This document shows positions 7,341-14,964 of a stretch of 19,228 bases of DNA, piece by piece. Source of the stretch: Wenyingzhuangia sp039768865 (GTDB lineage Bacteria > Bacteroidota > Bacteroidia > Flavobacteriales > Flavobacteriaceae); the NCBI RefSeq assembly GCF_039768865.1, contig NZ_JBDMZQ010000013.1; one strand, 5' to 3'. Each line of letters opens with the position of its first letter. Position 1 is the stretch's first letter. The position numbers and the translations under genes were made by a program. The notes beneath the pieces were generated by a model that had not been told where the DNA came from, did not search any database, and worked only from the letters and a program-made list of their open reading frames with translations.

Positions 7341-8294
7341 TTAAGCGTTATTTAAGTTGATTATCTCTTGTTCTGTCAAATGTCTGTAATGACCTCTTGG
7401 CAAATCTTTTTTTGTCAACCCGGCAAAAATAACACGATCTAGTTTAACCACGGTATAACCATAGTTCGCAAATATTTTACGCACAATTCTGTTACGACCT
7501 GAGTGGATTTCAATCCCTACTTCATTCTTAGATTGTCCTTGAACGTAAGCAACATCATCCACAAAAACTTTTTTGTCATCAATCATAGGGCCTTGAGCAA
7601 TAGACTGTAAATCTTTTAGGGAAACTTTTTTGTCTAGCGTAGCATGATACAACTTTCTTTTGTTGTGTTTGGGGTGGGTTAATTTTTTAGCCAACTCACC
7701 ATCATTTGTAAACAACAATAATCCGGTGGTATCTCTATCTAACCTACCTACTGGATAAATACGTTCCTTACAAGCTTTATCTACTATTTCCATTACTGTT
7801 TTCCTACCTCGTTCATCATCCATGGTAGTGATGTAATTTTTTGGTTTGTTCAGTAAAACATACCTTTTTGTTTCTGGATTGATCAATACATTGTCAAATC
7901 TTACCTCATCAGTGGGTTGTACCCTATACCCCATTTCTGTAATGATTTTACCGTTTACAGCGGCACTCCCAGTTTCAATATACAGATCTGCATCTCTTCG
8001 AGAACAAATCCCAGCATTAGAAATATATTTGTTCAAACGAATCCCTTTTTGTGAAGAAGCAGTAGTGACAACTCTATTCTTTGGAGCATTTTCTGCTTTT
8101 TGTTTAAAAGTTTTGGACTTAGTATAAGGTTTAGCACTATGCTTTTTTTGAGTTGCCTCATCTTTGCTAGGGCTATCCGATCTATTTGTAAAGCGTTTGC
8201 TATTTGGATTCAAATGAGCAGAGGCTTTCGCCTTACTTCCATGACCCTGTTGTCGTCTTCCCGACGAGTTTTTATTTGTATTCATTGTGTTCAT
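7341..8294 (-). CDS. rluB: 23S rRNA pseudouridine synthase, RluB/RsuA family, with long basic N-terminal tail
   Basis: A pseudouridine synthase; E. coli RluB modifies U2605 of 23S rRNA. From the ATG at 8294 it is 317 residues. The first ~80 residues are a low-complexity tail rich in Lys, Arg, Ser, Asn and Gln, probably disordered and RNA-binding. An S4 domain follows (IRLNKYISNAGICSRRDAD, about 85-103), then the catalytic domain with LNKPKNYITT (148-157), GRLDRDTTGLLLF (183-195, catalytic Asp186) and HSGRNRIVRKIF (264-275). The frame can be extended to a TTG at 8306, but this lies in the promoter element; ATG codons at 8294 and 8285 are both possible, and 8285 leaves a more usual leader. RluB rather than RluE/RluF/RsuA is the best fit, but the exact target is inferred. 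Confidence 0.9.
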   Translation of the reverse strand: MNTMNTNKNSSGRRQQGHGSKAKASAHLNPNSKRFTNRSDSPSKDEATQKKHSAKPYTKSKTFKQKAENAPKNRVVTTASSQKGIRLNKYISNAGICSRRDADLYIETGSAAVNGKIITEMGYRVQPTDEVRFDNVLINPETKRYVLLNKPKNYITTMDDERGRKTVMEIVDKACKERIYPVGRLDRDTTGLLLFTNDGELAKKLTHPKHNKRKLYHATLDKKVSLKDLQSIAQGPMIDDKKVFVDDVAYVQGQSKNEVGIEIHSGRNRIVRKIFANYGYTVVKLDRVIFAGLTKKDLPRGHYRHLTEQEIINLNNA

Positions 8295-8303
8295 TTTGAA
8301 TGG

Positions 8304-8311
8304 CAAAACTA
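8304..8311 (-). promoter_or_regulatory. Candidate -7 promoter element for rluB
   Basis: Minus-strand TAGTTTTG, an exact match to TAnnTTTG, ending 10 bases before the ATG at 8294 and 19 before the one at 8285. It suggests rluB is transcribed separately from the isoprenoid genes upstream. No clear -33 TTG is seen. Confidence 0.5.
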
Positions 8312-8350
8312 CGAAACAATCTTTAATATAATACTATATTACAATTTCAT

Positions 8351-9259
8351 TTAATATCGATTCAAAATCCTGATTAGTAGTACGGAAGTATCTACAAGTG
8401 CAAAACTAAACACCCCTATAACCAATATAAATCTTAATAAATTGTGGAGCAGAAAATAATGTTTGACTTGTCTTGCTTTGTACAAGCAGATAAAAAAAAG
8501 AGGAATCCATATGATACTGGCATAAAAGTAGTACCTCATCTGACCAATCTCAGGGAACTGTAATAAAAAACAGGTAGGAATCACCACTAGAACCAATAAA
8601 ATATAGAGATATATTTTTATTCTATATTCACCATACTTTGAAACCATGGTATCAGTATTGGTCAATACCGCGCCCTTAGCTCTTTTAAAATCTTTAATCA
8701 ATTCTTTTATCAAGATCAACAAAGACAAATAAAACCCATGAATGATAATCAATTCCGACACGTTTTCGTAATACACAAAAACAGCAAAAAAAGGAAAAAC
8801 TGATAGTACGGTTATAGAGATAATTCTAACCAACGGATACTTTTGAAGTTTGTGAGAATAAAACCATATCAAAAAAATATAACCCGAAAAGAAAAGAGCT
8901 GCTCTCCAAGAAATAGACATCGAAAGAAAAACAGCAAGCGCGTTGAGTGTAAAATAGACCTTCAACCTGGTTGTTTGACTTAACCAATTTCCTATTTGTG
9001 TTTTGACAGGCCTATTGATGGCGTCTATAGAAATATCATAAAAATCGTTGATGATATAGCCCGCTGAAACAACACTAACCGAAGACAAAACAACAAGGTG
9101 AAGGTGCCAATCAAAGAACAACTCCTTCAGTGTTTGATCTACAGTAAAGACAAAAATAGCAGCGAGATACTGAGCAATAGCTAACAGTAATATGTTGTAG
9201 CCTCTCAGAACAGAAAACAACGCTAAAAACTTGTGTTTTTTTGTAGTTCCCTTTTCCAT
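8351..9259 (-). CDS. UbiA-family prenyltransferase (302 aa)
   Basis: An integral membrane prenyltransferase of the UbiA superfamily, which attaches a polyprenyl diphosphate to an acceptor. Flavobacterial relatives are usually labelled geranylgeranylglycerol-phosphate geranylgeranyltransferase by homology. About eight hydrophobic segments span the protein. The first Asp-rich motif is intact: NDFYDISIDAINRP at 71-84, with D72, D75 and D79. The second, expected as KDxxDxxGD-like before the sixth helix, reads KDFKRAKGAV (189-198): only D190 remains and the final Asp is Ala197. It lies 15 bases after the mevalonate kinase gene, so co-transcription is likely, and the context points to an isoprenoid acceptor reaction. 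Acceptor and prenyl length cannot be read. MenA for menaquinone is an alternative but a poorer fit. Confidence 0.8.
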   Translation of the reverse strand: MEKGTTKKHKFLALFSVLRGYNILLLAIAQYLAAIFVFTVDQTLKELFFDWHLHLVVLSSVSVVSAGYIINDFYDISIDAINRPVKTQIGNWLSQTTRLKVYFTLNALAVFLSMSISWRAALFFSGYIFLIWFYSHKLQKYPLVRIISITVLSVFPFFAVFVYYENVSELIIIHGFYLSLLILIKELIKDFKRAKGAVLTNTDTMVSKYGEYRIKIYLYILLVLVVIPTCFLLQFPEIGQMRYYFYASIIWIPLFFICLYKARQVKHYFLLHNLLRFILVIGVFSFALVDTSVLLIRILNRY

Positions 9260-9274
9260 GTTTAACGTTTTAAT

Positions 9275-10204
9275 TTAGAACCTATACACTAGCTCTAAGT
9301 CATGATCTGACAGAGCCATTTTTGCTGTTTCAAAATCTGCAGCAAATCCTAGTATATAACCTCCTCCTCCAGATCCACAAAGTTTTAAATAATAAGCATT
9401 AGTGTCAATTCCTTTTTTCCATAAAGAATGGAATTGCTTAGGAATCATAGGTTTGAAGTTTTCTAACACAACCTTAGATAATTTTTTTACATTTCCAAAC
9501 AATGATTTGGCATCTCCGTGCAAAAAGTTATCTACACAAGCATCGGTATAAATCACAAATTCTTCACGAATCATTTTTCTAAAGCCTTCATTCTTCATCT
9601 TATCCATAAAAAGATTAACCATAGGTTCCGTCTCTCCAATCATTTTGGAATCTAATAAGAATACAGCTCCTTTTCCATTTTGTTGATAAGGAATTCCTAC
9701 AGACTCAACATCATCTTTTGACTGAATGAGTATAGGCAAACTCAGATAACTATTCAAGGGATCTAACCCAGAACTCGTCCCGTGGAAAAAAGATTCCATC
9801 AGTCCAAAAACAGTTTTTAATTTGAGAAGCTTTTCTTTTGTTAGGTTTTCTAAAACAGTAGTTTTATCTTCAGCATATTGATCATAAATAGCCGCTACGA
9901 TAGCTCCAGAGCTACCAACACCATATCCTTGAGGAATACTAGATTCAAAGTACATTCCATTTTCTAAATCTAACTCTAATTGATCTAAATCAAAAGAAAC
10001 CAAGTCTGAATCTAATTGCTTGAGGTAATGAAAGTACTTGACCAAATTTTGATTGGAACTCAACTGTTTTCCTTCTAAAACATTAGCGATCTTAAATGCT
10101 CCCTTGTAGGAATTGTAAGGAATAGCCAAACCTTTGGAATCTTTAATAATTCCATATTCTCCAAAAAGTAAAATTTTAGCGTAAAATAAAGGTCCTCTTT
10201 TCAT
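9275..10204 (-). CDS. Mevalonate kinase-like GHMP kinase (309 aa)
   Basis: A GHMP-superfamily kinase that most likely phosphorylates mevalonate with ATP, given its place next to mvaD. Motif 1 is AKILLFGEYGII (9-20), with Tyr where many mevalonate kinases have His. Motif 2, the ATP loop, is IPQGYGVGSSG (90-100). The catalytic Asp is D148 in HGTSSGLDP, and motif 3 is KLCGSGGGGYILG (274-286). The start is the ATG at 10204; a longer frame to a TTG at 10219 adds MIFLR-like residues unlike the family. The gene is shorter than animal mevalonate kinases (near 400) but near bacterial and archaeal ones. It lies 56 bases after mvaD and 15 before the UbiA gene. Phosphomevalonate kinase activity cannot be excluded. 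Confidence 0.85.
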   Translation of the reverse strand: MKRGPLFYAKILLFGEYGIIKDSKGLAIPYNSYKGAFKIANVLEGKQLSSNQNLVKYFHYLKQLDSDLVSFDLDQLELDLENGMYFESSIPQGYGVGSSGAIVAAIYDQYAEDKTTVLENLTKEKLLKLKTVFGLMESFFHGTSSGLDPLNSYLSLPILIQSKDDVESVGIPYQQNGKGAVFLLDSKMIGETEPMVNLFMDKMKNEGFRKMIREEFVIYTDACVDNFLHGDAKSLFGNVKKLSKVVLENFKPMIPKQFHSLWKKGIDTNAYYLKLCGSGGGGYILGFAADFETAKMALSDHDLELVYRF

Positions 10205-10227
10205 CCTAAGAAATATCAAACAATTTT

Positions 10228-10235
10228 CAAATGTA
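10228..10235 (-). promoter_or_regulatory. Candidate internal -7 element before the mevalonate kinase gene
   Basis: Minus-strand TACATTTG, an exact TAnnTTTG match in the 56-bp gap after mvaD, 23 bases before the ATG at 10204. It may give the kinase and UbiA genes a second promoter. One exact match in such a gap could be chance. Confidence 0.4.
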
Positions 10236-10260
10236 CGGATTATTTGTTTTAATCCCTAAC

Positions 10261-11340
10261 TTATAACTGTTTAGCCCCAGGCCCAACACAATCATGTATA
10301 AACGATTTATCTTTGCAATAGCTAGCCAACTTAGAACTTATAAATGTGCGGACAGTTTCTTTTTCGTGCTCTGGGTAAAGTAAATGAACATTTGCCCCAG
10401 CATCTAATGTAAAACACAACTTACTTCCTGTTGATCTTCGGTACTCCCAAACTCTATTAATCACCTCTAAAGTATTAGATTTCATTAAAATAAAATAGGG
10501 CTGACTCGTCATCATCATGGCATGCAAAGTCAATGCTTCGCTTTCCACCAAGGCAATGAATTGATCAATATCAGATCTTTCGAATATCCCTTTTATTCTA
10601 TCAATGTTTTCTTGTGCTTGCTCAAAACGTTGAGCTGCAAAAGGATGTCCGTGCATTAAGTTGTGACCTACAGTACTACTTACTTGTTTTTCCCCTTTAT
10701 CTATTAATAAAATCGTGTCCTGGTAGTTTTCAAAAAACGGGGCAACCTTGCCTAAATAAGGAACTCCGTAAAAATCTGAACTGTTCTCAATATTTTGATG
10801 AGCACCCCAAACCACCAAATTTCCTTTTACACTTCTACAGGCACTTCCCGAACCCAAACGAGACAAGAACGAGGCTTTTTGATAAAAATATTCTTCAGAT
10901 AAATCATTATTCATTTCTTTCTCGATACTCATCAAACACAAAGCAATGGCACTCATTCCACTCGCAGAAGATGCAATCCCACTACTATGGGGAAAAGAAT
11001 TTTCAGTCTCTATCATAAAAGAATAGTCTCTTATAAAAGGAAGGTATCTTTCTACTCTTTCGAAAAATGTTTGGATTTTAGGTTTAAAATCTTCTTGTAC
11101 TTTACCTTCTAAAAATACTTCGAAATCGAAAGTAGGTCCAATTTCTTTTCTTTTGCGGTAGGTTAAAGTAGTGGTGGTATGACAATTAGAAAGCGTAAAG
11201 CTAATAGAGGTGTTTTCGGGTAATTGAGGATTTTTTTTACCCCAATATTTCACTAAGGCGATATTACTTGGGGACTGCCAAGTCACTTTTCCTGATTCTT
11301 GGCTAGCCACTAAAGATTTGGGAATAAATTTTTGCTCCAT
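10261..11340 (-). CDS. mvaD: Diphosphomevalonate decarboxylase family protein (359 aa)
   Basis: A GHMP-fold ATP-dependent decarboxylase. The classical enzyme turns 5-diphosphomevalonate into isopentenyl diphosphate, the last step of the mevalonate pathway. Family motifs are PSNIALVKYWGK (24-35, with the substrate-binding Lys31), NSFPHSSGIASSASG (114-128, nucleotide loop), GSGSACRS (163-170) and FTLDAGANVH (310-319, catalytic Asp313). The start is the ATG at 11340. The Bacteroidota branch includes relatives for which substrates such as mevalonate 3,5-bisphosphate have been considered, so the exact phosphate pattern of the substrate is not certain. The mevalonate kinase and UbiA genes follow in the same direction. 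A near-match -7 element TAGGTTTA lies about 25-35 bases upstream. Confidence 0.88.
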   Translation of the reverse strand: MEQKFIPKSLVASQESGKVTWQSPSNIALVKYWGKKNPQLPENTSISFTLSNCHTTTTLTYRKRKEIGPTFDFEVFLEGKVQEDFKPKIQTFFERVERYLPFIRDYSFMIETENSFPHSSGIASSASGMSAIALCLMSIEKEMNNDLSEEYFYQKASFLSRLGSGSACRSVKGNLVVWGAHQNIENSSDFYGVPYLGKVAPFFENYQDTILLIDKGEKQVSSTVGHNLMHGHPFAAQRFEQAQENIDRIKGIFERSDIDQFIALVESEALTLHAMMMTSQPYFILMKSNTLEVINRVWEYRRSTGSKLCFTLDAGANVHLLYPEHEKETVRTFISSKLASYCKDKSFIHDCVGPGAKQL

Positions 11341-11451
11341 TACAGATCTCTATTTTTTGTAAGTATAAACCTAAGTTATATTGTTGATATGTGAAAATTT
11401 AATTTTGCTTTTTATAGACCAAATCCTATCTCTTAAGTTTTGCATAATCGC

Positions 11452-11459
11452 TATATTTG
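11452..11459 (+). promoter_or_regulatory. Candidate -7 element for the 78-aa gene, possibly leaderless
   Basis: TATATTTG, an exact TAnnTTTG match, ends only 4 bases before the ATG at 11464. With the usual spacing the transcript would begin at or within a few bases of the start codon. No TTG is seen at the -33 distance. Confidence 0.5.
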
Positions 11460-11463
11460 TGTC

Positions 11464-11700
11464 ATGAAAAAATTAAAATTGATATGGGATTTTAGAGGAC
11501 CGACAGGTTTAGGAACATCCAAACACCATTGCATCCATTTAAAGGAATTTGCTGAGGCAGAACAACTAAAGTATCATTTGATCAACCATGAAGAAATAAA
11601 TGAAATGTGGTCTATAGCGTATATTGTAATTGATGAAGCTGATATGAAAACATATCGAGACGCTCTAAAACCTCATCGAGGAGAGCTATACTTACCATAA
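11464..11700 (+). CDS. Small soluble protein of unknown function (78 aa)
   Basis: I cannot assign a function. The 78-residue product starts MKKLKLIWDFRGP and ends PHRGELYLP. It has no membrane helix or signal peptide. The arrangement beta strand (KLKLIWDF), histidine-rich loop (SKHHCIHL), helix (EFAEAEQLKYHL), strand (WSIAYIVID) and helix (ADMKTYRDAL) suggests a small alpha/beta (ferredoxin-like) fold; the two adjacent His and Cys around positions 24-28 could bind a metal. From memory, similar short proteins occur as conserved hypotheticals in Flavobacteriaceae. The start is the ATG at 11464, not the TTG at 11440 that lies in the promoter region. It is divergent from mvaD and its stop lies 2 bases from that of the flavoprotein gene, with no terminator between. 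Confidence 0.75.
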   Translation: MKKLKLIWDFRGPTGLGTSKHHCIHLKEFAEAEQLKYHLINHEEINEMWSIAYIVIDEADMKTYRDALKPHRGELYLP

Positions 11701-11702
11701 GA

Positions 11703-12923
11703 TCATGTGGCAATAGCTTCAGAAATAATCCATCCCCCAGTCCAGGCATTTTGAAAATTAAACCCTCCCGTGACAGCATCAATGTTTAAAATTTCTCCTG
11801 CAAAAAATAAATTTTCGTGAGATTTACTCTCAAATCTTTTAAAATTTATTTCTTTCAAATCAACACCACCTGCAGTTACAAATTCATCTTTAAATGTACT
11901 TTTTCCCTGCGCATGAAAAACAGTTGCAGTTAATTTTTCTGCGATTAACTCTAATTCTTTGTTAGAAACATCTGCCCATTTGATTTGGCTATTGACATCA
12001 CAAACGCTTAAAAACCTAGACCACAAACGTTTACTAATAGACCCAAAAGGGCTTCGTTTTTCCACTATTGATTTTGCATCTGTTTTTTTAGCGTTAAACA
12101 AAACTTCTAATGCCTGTTGCTTGTTACAACTTAACCAATTCACAACAACTTGATATTGATATTCTTTATCTGCTAATAAAATTGCTCCAAATGCAGATAA
12201 TTTAAGGACCGCGGGACCACTAATCCCCCAATGGGTAATTAACAACGGACCCGTACTTTTTAGCTTTGTGTCTTTGACATGTACCTCTACGTTTTGAACA
12301 GCAACTCCTGGGAGTTCTTCAAGTAATGGATCCTTAATGTTAAAGGTAAATAAGGAGGGCACTGGAGCAATTACTTTATGCCCCATATCGACTAATAATT
12401 TCCAGATCAACTTACTACTTCCTGCGGTAACAATAAGTTTGTCACATGTATATTTGTGCTGACTGGTTACGATTTCCCATAAGCCATTCTCTAATTTATG
12501 AAAGTCCGAAACGCCTTCACTTTTATTGACATCAACTCCTAAAAGATCTGCCGAATTCAACAAGCAGTCAACAATTGATTTTGATTGGTTTGACTTTGGA
12601 AAAACTCGATTGTCACGCTCTATTTTCAAGGGTACTCCTCGGCTTTCAAACCACTCCATCGTATCCCCTGTCATGAACTGATGAAAAGGGCCCAACAATT
12701 CTCTTTTCCCTCTGGGATAAAACTGAGTCAACTCCCTAGGATCAAAACAAGCATGAGTAAGGTTACAACGACCTCCACCAGAAATTTTTACCTTTTGTAA
12801 AACCTCTTTCCCTTTTTCTAATATACAAACTGAAAGGTCTCTGTTTTTCTCTTTGATATTAATCGCGGCAAAGAAACCAGCAGCTCCCCCTCCAACAATT
12901 AATACGTGATAATGTCTAGTCAT
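11703..12923 (-). CDS. BaiN/HI0933-family FAD flavoprotein (406 aa)
   Basis: A two-dinucleotide-domain flavoprotein of the HI0933/BaiN family. One gut relative, BaiN, has been linked to bile-acid reduction, but most members have no known substrate. The FAD site is VLIVGGGAAGFFAA (7-20). KISGGGRCNLTHA (46-58) is the family signature, NRVFPKSNQSKSIVD (105-119) follows, and the C-terminal FAD segment is LFFAGEILNIDAVTGGFN (372-389). In many members the middle part contains SYPxTGSTGDGY; here it is shortened to TAGSSKLIWKLL (166-177), a variant that also seems to occur in other flavobacteria. The gene starts 3 bases after the HAD gene stop, so the two are translated from one message. Confidence 0.88.
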   Translation of the reverse strand: MTRHYHVLIVGGGAAGFFAAINIKEKNRDLSVCILEKGKEVLQKVKISGGGRCNLTHACFDPRELTQFYPRGKRELLGPFHQFMTGDTMEWFESRGVPLKIERDNRVFPKSNQSKSIVDCLLNSADLLGVDVNKSEGVSDFHKLENGLWEIVTSQHKYTCDKLIVTAGSSKLIWKLLVDMGHKVIAPVPSLFTFNIKDPLLEELPGVAVQNVEVHVKDTKLKSTGPLLITHWGISGPAVLKLSAFGAILLADKEYQYQVVVNWLSCNKQQALEVLFNAKKTDAKSIVEKRSPFGSISKRLWSRFLSVCDVNSQIKWADVSNKELELIAEKLTATVFHAQGKSTFKDEFVTAGGVDLKEINFKRFESKSHENLFFAGEILNIDAVTGGFNFQNAWTGGWIISEAIAT

Positions 12924-12926
12924 AGA

Positions 12927-13592
12927 CTACAAAGATACAATCTCTTGGTAGGCTTCTAATAAAGTTGGGTAAACTTTTACTGCACCGTTAGCTATTAATT
13001 CTTCTTCCGTATACTGAGTAGTCAAACCGATTGCTAACATTCCAGTAGCAGCTGCTGCTCTAATCCCGGTCAAACTGTCCTCAAATATTAACGTCTTCTC
13101 AAAATCTTGTGCTTTTATTCCAAGGTGTTTTGCTAGTGTCAAATAAGGGATTGGGCTCGGTTTTGGCTTTTCAAACAAATCAATACCCATACAAACTTTA
13201 AAATCTATAGCTGTCTGCCTCACAGAATTTTCAACAAAGGCAGTGTATGCATTGCTTGCAATTCCATGAGGTATATTGTTTTTAGCTAAAAATTGCTGGA
13301 TTTCATTCACTCCAGGTAATAAATCAGGAGGGGTAATTGTTTCTAACAAATGAGCTTGTTTAAGTACATTTAACTCTCCGCCTTTTGTTACATCTCCACC
13401 AAAATCAGCAAAATAGTCTGCAATCTGGTAAGGTGCTTTTCCTGCATGAGTGGCTTCTGGGAAATCACAAATTTCTTTGTTGAATAATTCTTCAAAAGCG
13501 GAGGTCCAAGCAGACATATGACACTTTTTACTATCCACAATGACACCATCAAAATCAAACAACACAGCTTTTGGAAATGGTAATTTTTTCAT
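12927..13592 (-). CDS. HAD-superfamily phosphatase, beta-phosphoglucomutase-like (221 aa)
   Basis: A haloacid-dehalogenase hydrolase of subclass I with a helical cap, the group of phosphoglycolate phosphatases, sugar-phosphate phosphatases and beta-phosphoglucomutases. Motif I is DFDGVIVDS (13-21; nucleophile D13, acid/base D15), motif II Ser113 in IASNAY, motif III Lys142 in EKPKPSP, motif IV E171-D172 in FEDSLTGI. The substrate is not readable from sequence; a small sugar phosphate is most likely, and the flavoprotein upstream resembles sugar-lactone oxidases. It sits 15 bases after that gene and 3 before the BaiN-like gene, in one operon. The start is the ATG at 13592. Confidence 0.88.
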   Translation of the reverse strand: MKKLPFPKAVLFDFDGVIVDSKKCHMSAWTSAFEELFNKEICDFPEATHAGKAPYQIADYFADFGGDVTKGGELNVLKQAHLLETITPPDLLPGVNEIQQFLAKNNIPHGIASNAYTAFVENSVRQTAIDFKVCMGIDLFEKPKPSPIPYLTLAKHLGIKAQDFEKTLIFEDSLTGIRAAAATGMLAIGLTTQYTEEELIANGAVKVYPTLLEAYQEIVSL

Positions 13593-13607
13593 TTTTTTGT
13601 TTTACAA

Positions 13608-14927
13608 TTATTTTTTTAAAAATAACTTGGACAAATAGCTGTTTAAGAACTTATTTGTTGGGTCTAATTTGGTTCTCAAACTCTCAAAATCACCCCATTT
13701 TTTATAGATTTTATCAAAATCATTGTACTCGGCTTTGAAGCGTTTCCCCCAGTGAGGCTTCCCTCCATACTTCAAAAATATTTCTTCAACTTTCTCAAAA
13801 GCTTGGTATTGGTCTGCCTTTGGTGAGTCTCTACATACACATCCTACCGTAACCACATCTTCATCAGCTGCATAACTCAACCATGCATCATCTTGCTTTA
13901 GAAAACGAACATCCATGGGCACGTGTACATAAGCTTTATTGGTCTTATCTTCCAACATGGTTTTCAGCTCTTTGAACAAATCCTGAAACTTAGAATATCC
14001 AACAGTCCATTCTGCTAATTCCATTGTTGCCCCTCTCTTCTTGGTAACTGTTGCATCGTACAAGCTACCCGCATGTTCTTGCTTTGCAGTAAAGAATAAA
14101 AAATACAAGATCTTATTTGCTATTGAGGTAAAGCTTGGATATTTGTGAGTGTACTTATATAGTTTTTTTGAAACTGTCCTCCTATTTCTATAATACTTGG
14201 GTGCTGACTTTGGTTTAAACGTAAAGTCTTCATCAACTTTGTTTCCTAAAATGACATAACCGTGATTTGTATGAGGTAACCATAAAATTCTTACAAAGTC
14301 ATAGGTTTGTAAAAAACCATCGAGGTTAGCAGTCCAATAGGCATCAGTCATAGGAGCTTCCTTGATATGCAATCGGTAATTGTCTTCACATTTAAAGGTG
14401 ATTTCAGAATAAACGCCAAGCAAACCTAATGATACACGAATCGCATCGATTTCTGAATCTTGGTCTGTAAATTCCTGAACACTTCCATCTGCCATGACCA
14501 ATCTAAACTTGGTTACATACTTGGATAGAATAAATCCGTTAGTACCATGGGTTGCGGTTGCTAATGCACCTCCTATGGTTATTTTATTGATGTCTGGCAA
14601 ACAAGGAATACACCATCCACAAGCTTGGACTGTATCAATAACTGATTCAAGACTAGCACCGGCCTGTACTGTAATCTCTTTATTTTCTTTATCTATACTT
14701 ACTATTTTATCATAGTTTGTAATATCAATTAAAGTTGGAGTTCCTGCATTTATATCAGCTGATGAGAATCGATTTCCAAAAACACGCACACTGGAATTGT
14801 TTACAACTGCCTGTATGATATCTTCTTCCTTATTTATTGTAATTAAATTTTTGTAAGAGTGCTTTTTGTTTTCGTTCCAACTCACCCACTCTTTGGGTAG
14901 TTGTTGATTTGTGGTTGATTCTATCAC
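13608..14927 (-). CDS. FAD-binding oxidoreductase, D-arabinono-1,4-lactone oxidase-like (439 aa)
   Basis: A VAO/PCMH-type flavoprotein with an N-terminal FAD-binding domain (about 25-185) and a C-terminal aldonolactone oxidase domain. ATHGTN (125-130) is the FAD pyrophosphate segment and PHWGK (391-395) matches the HWxK active-site signature of sugar-lactone and alditol oxidases. In most relatives a His in GxGHS binds FAD covalently; here the stretch is FGNRFSSADI (50-59), with Phe54 at the His position, so FAD is probably non-covalent. The first codon is GTG at 14927; no ATG occurs in the first 140 codons. It follows the MazG-like gene by 37 bases and precedes the HAD gene by 15. Substrate unknown; an aldonolactone or alditol is inferred. 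Confidence 0.85.
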   Translation of the reverse strand: MIESTTNQQLPKEWVSWNENKKHSYKNLITINKEEDIIQAVVNNSSVRVFGNRFSSADINAGTPTLIDITNYDKIVSIDKENKEITVQAGASLESVIDTVQACGWCIPCLPDINKITIGGALATATHGTNGFILSKYVTKFRLVMADGSVQEFTDQDSEIDAIRVSLGLLGVYSEITFKCEDNYRLHIKEAPMTDAYWTANLDGFLQTYDFVRILWLPHTNHGYVILGNKVDEDFTFKPKSAPKYYRNRRTVSKKLYKYTHKYPSFTSIANKILYFLFFTAKQEHAGSLYDATVTKKRGATMELAEWTVGYSKFQDLFKELKTMLEDKTNKAYVHVPMDVRFLKQDDAWLSYAADEDVVTVGCVCRDSPKADQYQAFEKVEEIFLKYGGKPHWGKRFKAEYNDFDKIYKKWGDFESLRTKLDPTNKFLNSYLSKLFLKK

Positions 14928-14964
14928 AATATATATTTTTGTTTGTGGTTGATACGAGCATTTT

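Noticed and set aside
10614..11018. 134-codon plus-strand ORF inside mvaD
   Set aside because: mvaD is intact with all family motifs on the other strand; the shadow has no domain and a random-looking composition.
14908..14953. 12-bp direct repeat TTTGTGGTTGAT at 14908-14919 and 14942-14953 around the flavoprotein start
   Set aside because: Two copies 34 bases apart, out of frame with each other and without a further copy; most likely chance or a small local duplication.
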